Below, piece by piece: positions 36,862 through 47,498 of a DNA stretch of 64,000 nucleotides (its first letter is position 1; each line of letters begins with the position of its first letter). Below the pieces are notes generated by a model that was not told where the DNA came from, did no database searches, and worked only from the letters and a program-made list of their open reading frames with translations. This stretch comes from Lampris incognitus (taxonomy: Eukaryota > Chordata > Actinopteri > Lampriformes > Lampridae), in contig NC_079212.1 in NCBI RefSeq assembly GCF_029633865.1, positions 100,953,433 through 101,017,432 on the forward strand, read 5' to 3'. A program made the position numbers and the translations under genes.

Positions 36862-39418
36862 GCCCGTAGCCAGAAACATATTTTGGGGGGGGTCGGGCAA
36901 CACTGCCGAAAACTACCGGTAAATAAAATTCCCACACTGTATACTATAGCCTAATACCCAACCGTACGGTAAATGTCAACGTATTAATGGCCCGTAGATA
37001 ATCATCAATGCATTAATAAATAAAAGTGGGTCTTACCTTATAAAAGCAGGTCCAATCGTCTTTTTTGTCTGCAAAAGATGTCCAGTACCTCTTCCGGCGT
37101 CACCACAATGTCTCTGTGCTCCGAGAGCAATGTCAGTCCATTAAGCCGTCTTTCCGTCATTGTACTGCGCATTTTGTCCTTGATCCTTCCCAGACGGGAA
37201 AAACTTCTCTCGACATGGGCACTGGTGACAGGAAGCGTGGTCAAAACGCGGAGAAGCTTGAAGATGCTTGGAAACAACTCACTGTTGCAGGCATTTAATG
37301 CCTCAATGGCATTTTGTGGACAATAAGTTGCATCTTTCCATGTATCCCGCCAGGTGTCAATTTATGACTTTACAACTTCCAGATGCGGTGACACTTCATC
37401 AGGATACAGGTTGGAGAGCGCTTGAGCTGAGCTGTCGTTCGGCATGCTGACCTTAGATGGCAGTAAGGAGCAGAGGTTGGAGATCACATTTCTGTGTTTG
37501 CTGAAGCGTTCCTTCATCTGTGATGAATAAAAGTCAAGCATGACTATGAAAAGCTTTTGCCGGTAGTGATTTTCACAGGCCTTCAATGGATCCTCATTGC
37601 AGTCCATGCCTCTTCGTGGTCGAAATTCAACCCCATACTTGGCTGCTTGGGAAGAGGTCTTTTGGAAAATCTGCCTGAACTCCATCTCGGAGTTAGCCCT
37701 CATCTCATCTACCTGCTTAATAACAGCATCAGCAGCTGAAACGCAACTCAACAAGTCACAATTTTCCTTCTGAAGGAAGGTGGACAGGTGGTAGGTTTTT
37801 GCAAGCATCTTCTCACTCACATTCATGGACAGCATGAATTCTGCATTGTCAATTGAATTAAAGAGCTGAGTGGCTTTGACAGATGTGACCCCTGTGAAGG
37901 TTTCACTGATTTTCTGCAGGCTGGATCGCACAGGGTCTAAAAGCTCGTTGAATGTAAATATTGTGTCGTGGCGTTCGACCCATCTCGTTTCACACAACTT
38001 CGTCAGTCGCGTTTTCTTGCAGTCGGGTAAAAGACGCTCCGTCTCGTGTCGCAGACTGGCAGACCGCAAAGCCGAATCATGGAAAAAAGTGCAGATTTCC
38101 GAGACAATTCCAAAGCAATTTCGCACCATTTGTACAGTGCAGCACTTGTTTAGGACCAAATTCAAACTGTGGCTGGCACAGTGCACATAAACTGCTTGCT
38201 TGTGCTTCTCTTTGATTTTAGCTTGGGCACCATTTAAACGGACACTCATGGCAGATGCGCCGTCGTATCCCTGGCCACGTAAAAACTGTAAATCAATGCC
38301 TGCATTTGTCAACTGACTTTCGATTGAATTGGCGATTGCCTACCCGGTTAACTTCTCGATATCAATAAAGGACAAAAAAACCTCTCTGATGCTATATTGG
38401 CTGTCATGCTGGTTCACGTATCTGACACAGACAGAAAGCTGCTCCCGCCCTGAAACATCTTTCATTTCATCTGCCAACACAGCGAAACACTGCGCGGAGT
38501 TTACTTTCTGCACCAGTTTGTTTGTTATCACATCTCCAATTATGCTGATTATTTCATTTTGTACATCAGGACTGCAGTAGCTAGCGTTTGCTGCACATTT
38601 ACTCAAGTGTTGTAACAGTACTGTGTCGCCAGATGTAGCCCTAAACCTGAGTAAAGCCCTGAAATTTCCGTCATTGTGAGTTGGCGCATTCAATGTCACT
38701 GGTCCTTAACCAATATCACCTCTCAGGGCGAGTTCTTGGCGACCGCAAAAAAATAAACGTTGCAATGATGCTTTTGAGTTTTTCTCTGTTTTCTTGGACT
38801 CGCTTTTTTCTCTCAGAATCTAGCCTCAGTGAAATTGCATCCATTTTATTGTTGAGAACCATTTGGAAATTGTCCGCTTTCAAACATGCATCCTTGTGAT
38901 ATGCCTTTTGTGCATGGTCTTTGAACGTCTCTAAAGCATGTTTCCAGTCTGAGAAGTGGACATTAATTAGCTTGCCAGCTTGTCTGTGCCCTCCCTTGCC
39001 CACACGCTCGACTGCAAACGCAACACAGTGCTTACAGAAACAACCGCCGGACCTTGTTGAGTATACTAGCCAGCTAAACTGGTCCAATCCCATGACGTTG
39101 GAAACGTAGTTTACCTCCTAGTTTTGTAGGGAATGTTTGTCCGATATTGGCCGTCCAGTCCAGTGAGTATATTTCTCTTCTCTGTTCGTCTGATATTTTC
39201 CCACCAATATAATCCACAAAGTCGTGTGAAAACGTTTCCGAGGTAGAGGACGGCGGGTCTGCTAACTCTGGCTCCGTTTCCGAGGAGGAGGGCAGTGGGT
39301 CTGCTAACACTTGCTCCGGGAAATCGGTAACGTTAGTGACCAGATCATCTGTAATGTTCTTGTTTTTTCTTTTTTGAGTCGGGACACGTTGAAACAAAAA
39401 AAATCACTGATTTTACCG
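36862..39418 (-). mobile_element. hAT-B copy 2, truncated
   Basis: The 3' terminus CAGGCCCGTAGCCAG is at 36862, matching the inverted end of copy 1 (51862-54801). By eye the two copies are nearly identical over about 2.5 kb. Similarity stops at about 39418, so the 5' terminus is lost. The element landed in the RTE-like LINE. Confidence 0.85.
37038..39397 (-). pseudogene. hAT-B transposase, copy 2 (broken)
   Basis: Frames at 39397-39074, 39093-38716, 38699-38340, 38312-37362 and 37277-37038 together cover the ZMYM1-like hAT protein: TTF-type zinc finger (FSWLVYSTRSGGCFCKHC), DUF4371-like core (GQGYDGASAMSVRLNGAQ, HCASHSLNLVL) and C-terminal hAT dimerisation region (VTSAHVERSFSRLG). Point stops lie after KLTG (38340-38342) and VVKS (37362-37364), with frame changes near 38720. 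Copy 1 shows sense codons at those stops. Confidence 0.85.
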
Positions 39419-39816
39419 ATGATCCATAAGAAGAAAAAAAAGCGATTAGTTTTTTTTATTAATCGATCGACAGCCCTAATTTTACATAATGTCTGCATAT
39501 TGCCATATATTTATAGCAAGTAGTATACAACAGGAGCTTCTCCAAATTGTCCCAAATGCAAATGAAAACGGGAGAAACCACTGAATCTTCTAGGAATTAA
39601 GTGCACTATGGCATGGAGATAATTAACTGAGCTGAGGGATTGTTCTGTTTGTGTAAAACATGGTTGTTGAGCCCTTCTGTGCCCTGGTGACCAGCTGAAT
39701 ACGGTGTGTTGTTTCCTGGACCCACCAAGCAATATTTTGTTTGTGATACTGAGTTGTTGTTGATGTTATTTTGTTATTTTCTTTTTGTAAATCAAAATCG
39801 ATAAAAATGTTTAATC
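39419..39816. other. Unclassified repeat-like sequence left of gypsy-A
   Basis: The stretch gattaatcgatcgacagccc resembles the terminus of another hAT family (tagggctgtcgatcg when reversed), but no partner end was found. No gene seen. Confidence 0.4.
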
Positions 39817-40689
39817 TGTAGCCCGTGGAATTAGATACCACACAGGACACAATTACTTCCGGGGTTCTTGTAGCTTTAATTTTATTGTTTGAACCTTCGA
39901 ATGCAGATCGTTTTACTGAGTGCATACATTCCTGTGTCTTTCGAGCAAACAGCTCATAAATGTTCACAGATGTGGCAAGTTTAACAGAAAAGATTTTAAA
40001 AAGGGAAATAATAAATACAAAATACGGTGCAAAATACGGCAGTGGACTATGTACGTTAAACAGGGTTTAACAAAGACATGTGGAACTTCCTGAAGATCGC
40101 GCAACTTCTCACTCTGTCAGTTACCTTTAAACAGAATTAAAATGCATATAAAACCTTTACATCCCAAATACAATGGCATGGTGTGGCTTTATTCACGCCA
40201 ACATTACCTTGTCATGCCTGCAATGGCGAACAGCGGTCGACGGCTCGCGCCCAAAATCACCGAACATCAACTCCAGTAGCGTCTAAATCAAACCATCTTG
40301 TCAAATTACCGACATACAATATTGTTTGGAATAATGTTACAGGTATATTTCACAAGATATTTACCCTTACTTACTACGGAGTCAGAGCCTCGTCACACCG
40401 CAATCTTCAGGCGCTCCACACAAGAAAAAAAGAAAGAATACCCAAGATGCACTTGGATAACTTGCACGGAGTTACAATAAAAGTCCGCCACTGCCACTTA
40501 CTGGTCAAAACATGCAATGACAACCAAAACTATAAAAATACACTCACAATCTGCCTCACAATTTAAATACATCAAATGACATTTTACATGGCTTGACAGT
40601 GTAACAATTACATATATTAACAGTTAAACTATACTAAATTTAAGTGGAAAATCATTTAACATATTTAACAGATTTACCACCCGGCTACA
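39817..40689 (-). repeat. gypsy-A 3' LTR
   Basis: 873 bp, TGTA...TACA. On the minus strand a GTGAATAAAGCC polyadenylation signal occurs near 40185. The 127-codon plus-strand frame inside is identical in both LTRs and is not considered a gene. Confidence 0.95.
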
Positions 40690-40702
40690 TACTCCCCTGC
40701 AA
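40690..40702 (-). promoter_or_regulatory. gypsy-A polypurine tract
   Basis: The minus strand reads GCAGGGGAGTA immediately before the 3' LTR TGTAGCC, the place where plus-strand DNA synthesis is primed. Confidence 0.7.
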
Positions 40703-40724
40703 ATATAGTCAACGTCTTCGGTGA

Positions 40725-43700
40725 CTACGAAACATGAACTGACTCAAATACTCCCTGCAAGGCCTTTTCAAAGAGAGCAGCACCCAAGCTTGTCAAAACC
40801 GTAGAGACCATGTCTGTGCTGACTGAGACTGCATTACAGGCTGACTTTGGCAGATGAAATGGGTTTGAATGAGATCCAGCCATTTCCCGCTTGCTTTTCC
40901 TAATGGCAGGTTTAGGTGCATAGGTTCTACGTCCTGCTCCACCAGCATCCTCTGTTAGTGCGGGCCTGTCCCTGTTTTCAATAATGGGCAAGTCACTGTC
41001 GCTAACGTTTGGATGCACATCATTAACACATTCTGTTTCTGTGCCACAATTTCTCATATCTGAATAACCTTCCTCAGGTCCTTCACCGTCACTCTCATCT
41101 GTGGGTGCTGTCACAGGTAAACTAACACTTTCTGCTGCAAGAGGCAGGTTAGGTACTTGCACAAGCCGGCGAGGGATGACTTCCTCAACAATAACAAAAT
41201 CAGCCTCAGGTGACTCAGGCTCATCCTCAGCTACAGGCTGTGTAGTGGTCTGTAACCTAGCTCTAGTTCTTGGTTTGGGAACTGGTTTCGCACAAGGTCG
41301 CAACTCTGACCTATGAACTCTTTTAATGGGACCTCCCTCAAAAGGTTCAACAGTGTGTGTGGTACCCTGGATGTCAACTACCTTGTAGACTGTTGAGGTC
41401 CATGTGTCCTGAATCTTATGTCTACCTGGGGGTCTGTGACGTAGGAAAACCAACTGACCAATGTCCACAGGAGGACAATACACCTTCTCATTTTGCAGTG
41501 AGATCCTCTCAGCTGCCTTCTGCTCTGAGTACTCTCTGGCTCTCTCATGTGCCTGTCGGAGTCTCTCCTGATGAACAGACAACCAATCCTGTTTCCTGTC
41601 TGACACACACTCACGCCCTAATAAAGCATCTACTGGGAGATGTGGCTGTACCCCGAAAAGCAAATAATAAGGCGAGTACCCTGTGGTGGAATGAGGAGTG
41701 ACATTATAGGCATATACTACTTCAGACAGATGCTCTGGCCAACGCTTTTTTTTCTCTGGTGGGAGTGTCCTTAACAAGTCATGGAGTGTGCGATTGTATC
41801 TTTCACACTGACCGTTTCCCTGTGGCCTGTAGGGAGTTGTCCGTGTCTTTTTAACCCCATAGAGTTTGCACAGCTCTGCTATAATTTCACTCTCGAAATT
41901 TCGACCTTGGTCTGAGTGCAGTCTCTCTGGGACCCCATATTTCATGAACCACTCCCTGAGCAAAACTTTAGCTGTAGTGTCAGCCTTCTGGTCTTTGGTA
42001 GCATACGCTTGTGTGAACTTTGTAAACACATCGGTCACAACAAGGACATTTTCACGGCCATCTGAAGCTGCCTCCAACACTGTAAAATCAACAGCCACCA
42101 CTTCTAGAGGTCGGGAGGCCAGGAATGCCTGAACTGGAGCATGGATTTTTGGCTGAGGCATCTTGGTCAAAATGCACCGCTCGCAGTTTTTAACCCAGCT
42201 TTCAACATCCTCGCATAGCCCTACCCAAAAACACCTCCCTCTTAGCAAGTTTACAGTGCGCTCTATGCCCTGATGTCCCATGTTGTTATGTACATTTTCT
42301 AGAACTTGGTCCCTCAAACAACTAGGCACAAGTAACTGCCACACTTCTCCATGACGTGGGTCTGTGATAACCCTGTACAACAACCCTTCTCGTTGTTGTA
42401 TGCATCTCCATTGTTTCAACAATCTTTTCACTTGACTAGACAGGGCTGCTCTCTCTCTGGGACATGGCCTCCTCCCCCGATCCCAAAATGCCCTAAACTC
42501 TTTTAGGGTGGGGTCACCGGCCTGAAAACCTACCAGCTCCTCTCTGGTATAACCTGGCAGTGTGGGGGTGTTGCCCTGTTTAGTACCTGTCTCACCAGAC
42601 CTCGACTCCCCAGCACGGATCTGTCTCACTTTGTAACACTCCAGACCTCTAGAGACAAGACCAGGATCCAGAACTGTTCCTCGCTCAATCAGGTTACACA
42701 CAGTGATACAGTCGTCAAAATCCGAGTCAGGGTCTGTTTCAGGCTCCCCTGCAAACTCCTGCCTAGAGAGAGCATCTGCGGCGGCATTACTGCAACCAGG
42801 ACGGTACTTAACCTCGAAATCAAAAACAGACAGTTGCGCTACCCACCTCTGCTCTATAGCACCTAACTTGGCTGTCTTGAGGTGGCAGAGGGGATTGTTA
42901 TCAGTCAGGACAACAAACTTTGAACCAAGCAAGTAACCCCTGAATTTTTCAGCAACTGCCCATTTTAAGGCAAGCAACTCCAACTTCATGCTACTATAAT
43001 TTCGGTCATTCTTCTCAGCCTGGCGTAGTCTGCGGCTAGCATATGCTAGGACACGTCTGGTGTCACCTTGCTGCTGACACAATACAGCGCCTAATCCATG
43101 CTGACTAGCATCTGTCTCAACTACAAATGGTTGTGTGAAATCGGCAAAACCCAAAATGGGAGCAGAGGTAAGTTTTTCCTTTAACTGCTCAAAGGAAGAG
43201 TCACACTCTGGTGTCCACATATTACAAAACTGGTGACCTACTTTCCCTGTTTTTTTCACACCTGAACATTTGTTGACTAGGTCATGCAGTGGCCCGGCAA
43301 TCTGTGAGAAGCCTCGAATGAATCTCCTGTAGTAACTACAGAAACCCAAGAACGACTGCAGCTCTTTGGCAGTGGTTGGGACCTTCCAGTTCTTAACAGC
43401 AGAGACCTTGGAGGGGTCAGTTCCTATACCTTCTGCTGACACCTGATGACCCAAAAACTTTACTGACTGTTGTAGAAAAGCACACTTCTGCAACTTCACC
43501 TTAAGGCCCGTCTCTGCCAGTCTCTTAAACACAGTCTCAAGTCTCTCCAAATGCTGCTCAAATGTCTCTGAAAAAACCAAGATGTCATCTAGGTAGACCA
43601 GGAGTATCTGAAAAATGAGATCATTCATAGTAACTTGCATAAGTCTCTGAAATGTAGCTGGACCGTTACAAACACCAAAAGGCATTCTCACGTACTCATA

Positions 43701-45092
43701 CAGACCAAACGGTGTAGTAAATGCAGTCTTAGTCCGATCCCTCTCATGCATAGCTACCTGGTGGTATCCGCTCGCCAGATCTATGGTCGAAAAGAACTTT
43801 GCCCCTCTCAGCGCATCAAAACTCTCATCAATTCTCGGGAGCGGGAATGCATCACGTCTTGTCTTTGAGTTGAGTTTCCTGTAATCAACACATAGCCTCA
43901 GACTACCATCTGCCTTTCTCACTAGTACTATGGGCGAAGCATAAGCACTAGAGCTTTCTTGAATGACCCCTTTTTTAAGCAGCTTGCCAATATGTTCCCT
44001 GACTTCACTGTACTGTGTGGGTGGGATTCGTCTGTATGGCTGTGTTACAGGTATGTCATCTGTCAGATGGATCTCATGTTGTACTTTGTCAGTGTGGCCT
44101 AGATCTTCATCTTCTGTTGCAAACACAAAAGAGTACTTCTCCAGTAACAAAGTCAGCTGTGCTTGCTGTTCTGGGCTACCACAAAAATTGAGCTTGCCGA
44201 GAATTTCCTGCACATCTGTCGGTGTTTCGGGGTGTTCACTGATACTCACTTGTTCAGTGTCCGCTGAGATTCTCTGGAACTGTACCTCACAAAGCTCATC
44301 ACTTTTCACACAGTCTACCTGAGTCAAAACCCCTAGCCTAGTCCGTGGCCCTAGCCAGATATCTTCATCAGACATGTTCATGACTCGGACTGGAAAAATG
44401 TGATTGCCCGATGAAACCAAAGTAGGCACAACAACCAAACCTCCAGGAACGGGGACACCCACAGACTCCAGCAACAAAAAAGAACCATCCTCACTCACGG
44501 TCCTGAGTCCCCTGGCCATAACTGTAGCAGCAGATGAAGCAGGTACATGGACTACATCCTTACCAGCTACCCTAGCGAAAGAGAGTCTGTCTGTTGCATG
44601 TACTGCATGAAGATGATTAAAAGCCTCTCTCCAGTTTGAGTCAAACCTCTCCTGCAGTGTGGTGTCAAACTCAGTGTGTACTAGCTCTCTGCATTTTTTG
44701 ACAATGTTCATCCCTATTAGACCTGGAACAGAGGAAGAGTGTTCAGAATCTTTAACTATCAGAAAACCTCGCTCTGGGATAGTCAGACCCATGGCTTCTA
44801 CATCAAGCTCCACATAGCCCATATAGGGTATGTCTAATCCATTAGCTGCAGTGATCTTTAACCACTCAAATGCCGGGTGAATGTCTTCACCTTTCACTGA
44901 CAGGTGTTCCCTGAAAAAACTCTCAGAAATTGTACTGACCTGGCTACCAGTGTCAAGTAAGCAGGACACTGTAACACCTCGTAGTTTCACCTCAACAGTT
45001 TTACATTCTCCGACTGCACGCTCTAAGATCCTGCTTCTGTCTGGAGTCTCTTTTGGTGAGCCAGCTTCCTCCCCTCGAGTTGTGTGGCTCAT
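40725..45092 (-). CDS. gypsy-A pol: protease, reverse transcriptase, RNase H, integrase
   Basis: A 1455-residue intact frame beginning at ATG 45092. Order: aspartic protease with LLDTGSQ (DTG at 47-49), reverse transcriptase with VYLDDILVFS (YLDD at 500-503), RNase H beginning at VVETDASQHGLGAVL, and integrase with the His2Cys2 finger (HNNMGHQGIERTVNLL to NCERC) and catalytic D,D,E (VAVDFT, HSDQGRNFES and the following Glu). This RT-RH-IN order is Ty3/gypsy. The start codon overlaps the gag stop, so pol is in another frame and would need reinitiation or frameshifting. All catalytic residues expected are present. It works in cytoplasmic particles and the nucleus. Confidence 0.95.
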   Translation of the reverse strand: MSHTTRGEEAGSPKETPDRSRILERAVGECKTVEVKLRGVTVSCLLDTGSQVSTISESFFREHLSVKGEDIHPAFEWLKITAANGLDIPYMGYVELDVEAMGLTIPERGFLIVKDSEHSSSVPGLIGMNIVKKCRELVHTEFDTTLQERFDSNWREAFNHLHAVHATDRLSFARVAGKDVVHVPASSAATVMARGLRTVSEDGSFLLLESVGVPVPGGLVVVPTLVSSGNHIFPVRVMNMSDEDIWLGPRTRLGVLTQVDCVKSDELCEVQFQRISADTEQVSISEHPETPTDVQEILGKLNFCGSPEQQAQLTLLLEKYSFVFATEDEDLGHTDKVQHEIHLTDDIPVTQPYRRIPPTQYSEVREHIGKLLKKGVIQESSSAYASPIVLVRKADGSLRLCVDYRKLNSKTRRDAFPLPRIDESFDALRGAKFFSTIDLASGYHQVAMHERDRTKTAFTTPFGLYEYVRMPFGVCNGPATFQRLMQVTMNDLIFQILLVYLDDILVFSETFEQHLERLETVFKRLAETGLKVKLQKCAFLQQSVKFLGHQVSAEGIGTDPSKVSAVKNWKVPTTAKELQSFLGFCSYYRRFIRGFSQIAGPLHDLVNKCSGVKKTGKVGHQFCNMWTPECDSSFEQLKEKLTSAPILGFADFTQPFVVETDASQHGLGAVLCQQQGDTRRVLAYASRRLRQAEKNDRNYSSMKLELLALKWAVAEKFRGYLLGSKFVVLTDNNPLCHLKTAKLGAIEQRWVAQLSVFDFEVKYRPGCSNAAADALSRQEFAGEPETDPDSDFDDCITVCNLIERGTVLDPGLVSRGLECYKVRQIRAGESRSGETGTKQGNTPTLPGYTREELVGFQAGDPTLKEFRAFWDRGRRPCPRERAALSSQVKRLLKQWRCIQQREGLLYRVITDPRHGEVWQLLVPSCLRDQVLENVHNNMGHQGIERTVNLLRGRCFWVGLCEDVESWVKNCERCILTKMPQPKIHAPVQAFLASRPLEVVAVDFTVLEAASDGRENVLVVTDVFTKFTQAYATKDQKADTTAKVLLREWFMKYGVPERLHSDQGRNFESEIIAELCKLYGVKKTRTTPYRPQGNGQCERYNRTLHDLLRTLPPEKKKRWPEHLSEVVYAYNVTPHSTTGYSPYYLLFGVQPHLPVDALLGRECVSDRKQDWLSVHQERLRQAHERAREYSEQKAAERISLQNEKVYCPPVDIGQLVFLRHRPPGRHKIQDTWTSTVYKVVDIQGTTHTVEPFEGGPIKRVHRSELRPCAKPVPKPRTRARLQTTTQPVAEDEPESPEADFVIVEEVIPRRLVQVPNLPLAAESVSLPVTAPTDESDGEGPEEGYSDMRNCGTETECVNDVHPNVSDSDLPIIENRDRPALTEDAGGAGRRTYAPKPAIRKSKREMAGSHSNPFHLPKSACNAVSVSTDMVSTVLTSLGAALFEKALQGVFESVHVS

Positions 45093-46240
45093 GACAACTG
45101 AGGGTGCGAGTTTTCCTGCACTACATAAGAACTAGGTGTTGCGTCCCCTTGACCCCCTCTGGCCTGTGAGCATTTTCTTGCAATGTGACCTATGCCTCTA
45201 CACTTGAAACAGATAGGCTGACCATCTGGTGTGAACTTTGGCTGGGGTCTAGGTCGTGGCTTGGGCTCTAGGAATGTCTGTTGAGTGCTGCGCTTACTCA
45301 GTTCACCTACAGCAAAGGCTAGATCAGCGAGTGTTTTGCCTAACTCTGCTAGCTGTTTTTCTTGATGGGCTACTGCTCACCGAACATCATTTAATGCAAT
45401 ACCTTGGTCATTGTTTGTTTTAATAATAGAGCACTGGGTTTCCGGAACCTCTAATGTAACTTGGTTGCTCTTTATGACCCTGGGACGATGAGACCTGCTG
45501 TCCTCCATCTCCCACAGGAGGGCCTCGTTCCTCACATCTAGAAGACTGCTCTCTGGTTTGTCCCTAACCATTTTCCTGAGTTCACGCCTGAGTGCTGCTT
45601 CTCTTAAACCCTCAATAAACCGGTCTCTGAGCACAGTTTTCTCATTAGGTATTACATCTGTGGACTGTTTCACTACAGAGCTCAAAATCTGGGATAGTGC
45701 ATGGGAGTAGTCACGGAGGTCTTCTCCATCAGTTTGGTTACGGTTGTAAAAGGTCTGCAAAAGCTGTGTGGAACTGCGCTTTTCCCCAAATGCATTGCTC
45801 AGGTAAGAGTATAAATCACTGGGCCCCACTGACTGACCCCTCATGCATAGTCGCACCTCTTCCAATGCAGGGCCATGCAATAGAGATAGTATATAGTCAC
45901 ATTGTTCCTCTGTTGTTTGCTCTCTGTATCTTAAAACCCTTTCAACCTCTTCAATAAACTCTTCGACAGATCTCCTGTCTGTACCACACTCCCCACTAAA
46001 TGCTTGGATCTGGCGTTCTCTTGGAACGTAGATGTATGAACGTGTGGGTGCACTGTTATCACTTGCTCTCTGAGCCCTTGCTTCACCATTTAACCTGGTG
46101 AGCTCATCTCGCAGTCTGGCAAGCTCTTGCATGGTGGTCTGCATTTCTTTTGTAGCACCTTCACCTATACCCATTATGCCACCTGAGGTGTGGCCATTAT
46201 CATTACGTGAACTCCCTTCATCACCAGAATCACCAGACAT
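45092..46240 (-). pseudogene. gypsy-A gag with one in-frame stop
   Basis: ATG at 46240 opens a 287-codon frame with a retrotransposon Gag core (VEEFIEEVERVLRYREQTTE). TGA at 45377-45379 interrupts it. The same frame continues after the stop through a Pro-rich stretch to a zinc knuckle with Cys-x2-Cys-x4-His-x4-Cys (CFKCRGIGHIARKC, near 45170-45215). It ends at TGA 45089-45091, which overlaps the pol start as ATGA. The stop cuts the nucleic-acid-binding part off. A single nonsense mutation is the simplest reading; programmed read-through would be unusual at this place. Confidence 0.85.
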
Positions 46241-46597
46241 AATGATATATTAATCTTTACTCAGTCCAGTATAAATGAGGATATTTAGTTCAAAACCCGG
46301 TTCAAGGATACTACAAGGACAGTCTTTAACTTGGAGCCTTGCTGGATCTTGGTCTTTGTAGCTGAAGTTAGCGCTGGAGTCCTCTGCGCTGGTACGGCTG
46401 AGTCGTGTGAAACAGGAAGCACCAGAACCTCTTAGATGCCCTCACGTCGTCTCTCGCTGGTCACCACCTCCACAGCAGGATGGCTTCAGACTCAACACCA
46501 ACGGACGTCACCAGCAATCTTCACCACTGCCGTATTTTTTTTTTTAAGTAAAAATAAGCCACTCTGTTGCCAATTTTAAAAAAAATGTTTTAGCTAC

Positions 46598-46615
46598 ACC
46601 CCACTCCTGGTACCA
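46598..46615 (-). promoter_or_regulatory. gypsy-A primer-binding site, tRNA-Leu(UAA)
   Basis: The minus-strand TGGTACCAGGAGTGGGGT begins 6 bases inside the 5' LTR. It is complementary to the 3' end of vertebrate tRNA-Leu(UAA) (...CCCCACTCCTGGTA plus CCA), recalled from knowledge. Confidence 0.75.
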
Positions 46616-46621
46616 AAATTA

Positions 46622-47494
46622 TGTAGCCCGTGGAATTAGATACCACACAGGACACAATTACTTCCGGGGTTCTTGTAGCTTTAATTTTATTGTTTGAACC
46701 TTCGAATGCAGATCGTTTTACTGAGCGCATACATTCCTGTGTCTTTCGAGCAAACAGCTCATAAATGTTCACAGATGTGGCAAGTTTAACAGAAAAGATT
46801 TTAAAAAGGGAAATAATAAATACAAAATACGGTGCAAAATACGGCAGTGGACTATGTACGTTAAACAGGGTTTAACAAAGACATGTGGAACTTCCTGAAG
46901 ATCGCGCAACTTCTCACTCTGTCAGTTACCTTTAAACAGAATTAAAATGCATATAAAACCTTTACATCCCAAATACAATGGCATGGTGTGGCTTTATTCA
47001 CGCCAACATTACCTTGTCATGCCTGCAATGGCGAACAGCGGTCGACGGCTCGCGCCCAAAATCACCGAACATCAACTCCAGTAGCGTCTAAATCAAACCA
47101 TCTTGTCAAATTACCGACATACAATATTGTTTGGAATAATGTTACAGGTATATTTCACAAGATATTTACCCTTACTTACTACGGAGTCAGAGCCTCGTCA
47201 CACCGCAATCTTCAGGCGCTCCACACAAGAAAAAAAGAAAGAATACCCAAGATGCACTTGGATAACTTGCACGGAGTTACAATAAAAGTCCGCCACTGCC
47301 ACTTACTGGTCAAAACATGCAATGACAACCAAAACTATAAAAATACACTCACAATCTGCCTCACAATTTAAATACATCAAATGACATTTTACATGGCTTG
47401 ACAGTGTAACAATTACATATATTAACAGTTAAACTATACTAAATTTAAGTGGAAAATCATTTAACATATTTAACAGATTTACCACCCGGCTACA
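46622..47494 (-). repeat. gypsy-A 5' LTR
   Basis: 873 bp, same length and ends as the 3' LTR, with a single visible difference. The promoter for the element is expected here. Confidence 0.95.
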
Positions 47495-47498
47495 AATC

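Larger units (their letters stand above)
39817..47494 (-). mobile_element. gypsy-A: young Ty3/gypsy LTR retrotransposon
   Basis: Two 873-bp LTRs (39817-40689 and 46622-47494) with ends TGTAGCC / GGCTACA enclose gag and pol on the minus strand. The target duplication is AATC (39813-39816 and 47495-47498). A primer-binding site lies next to the 5' LTR and a purine tract next to the 3' LTR. By eye the LTRs differ at one position (39919 T versus C), so the insertion is recent. Pol is intact; gag has one in-frame stop. Confidence 0.97.

Noticed and set aside
40183..40566. 127-codon open frame, repeated exactly at 46988-47371
   Set aside because: It lies inside the gypsy-A LTRs, antisense to the element. 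The identity is explained by LTR duplication and no domain is recognisable.
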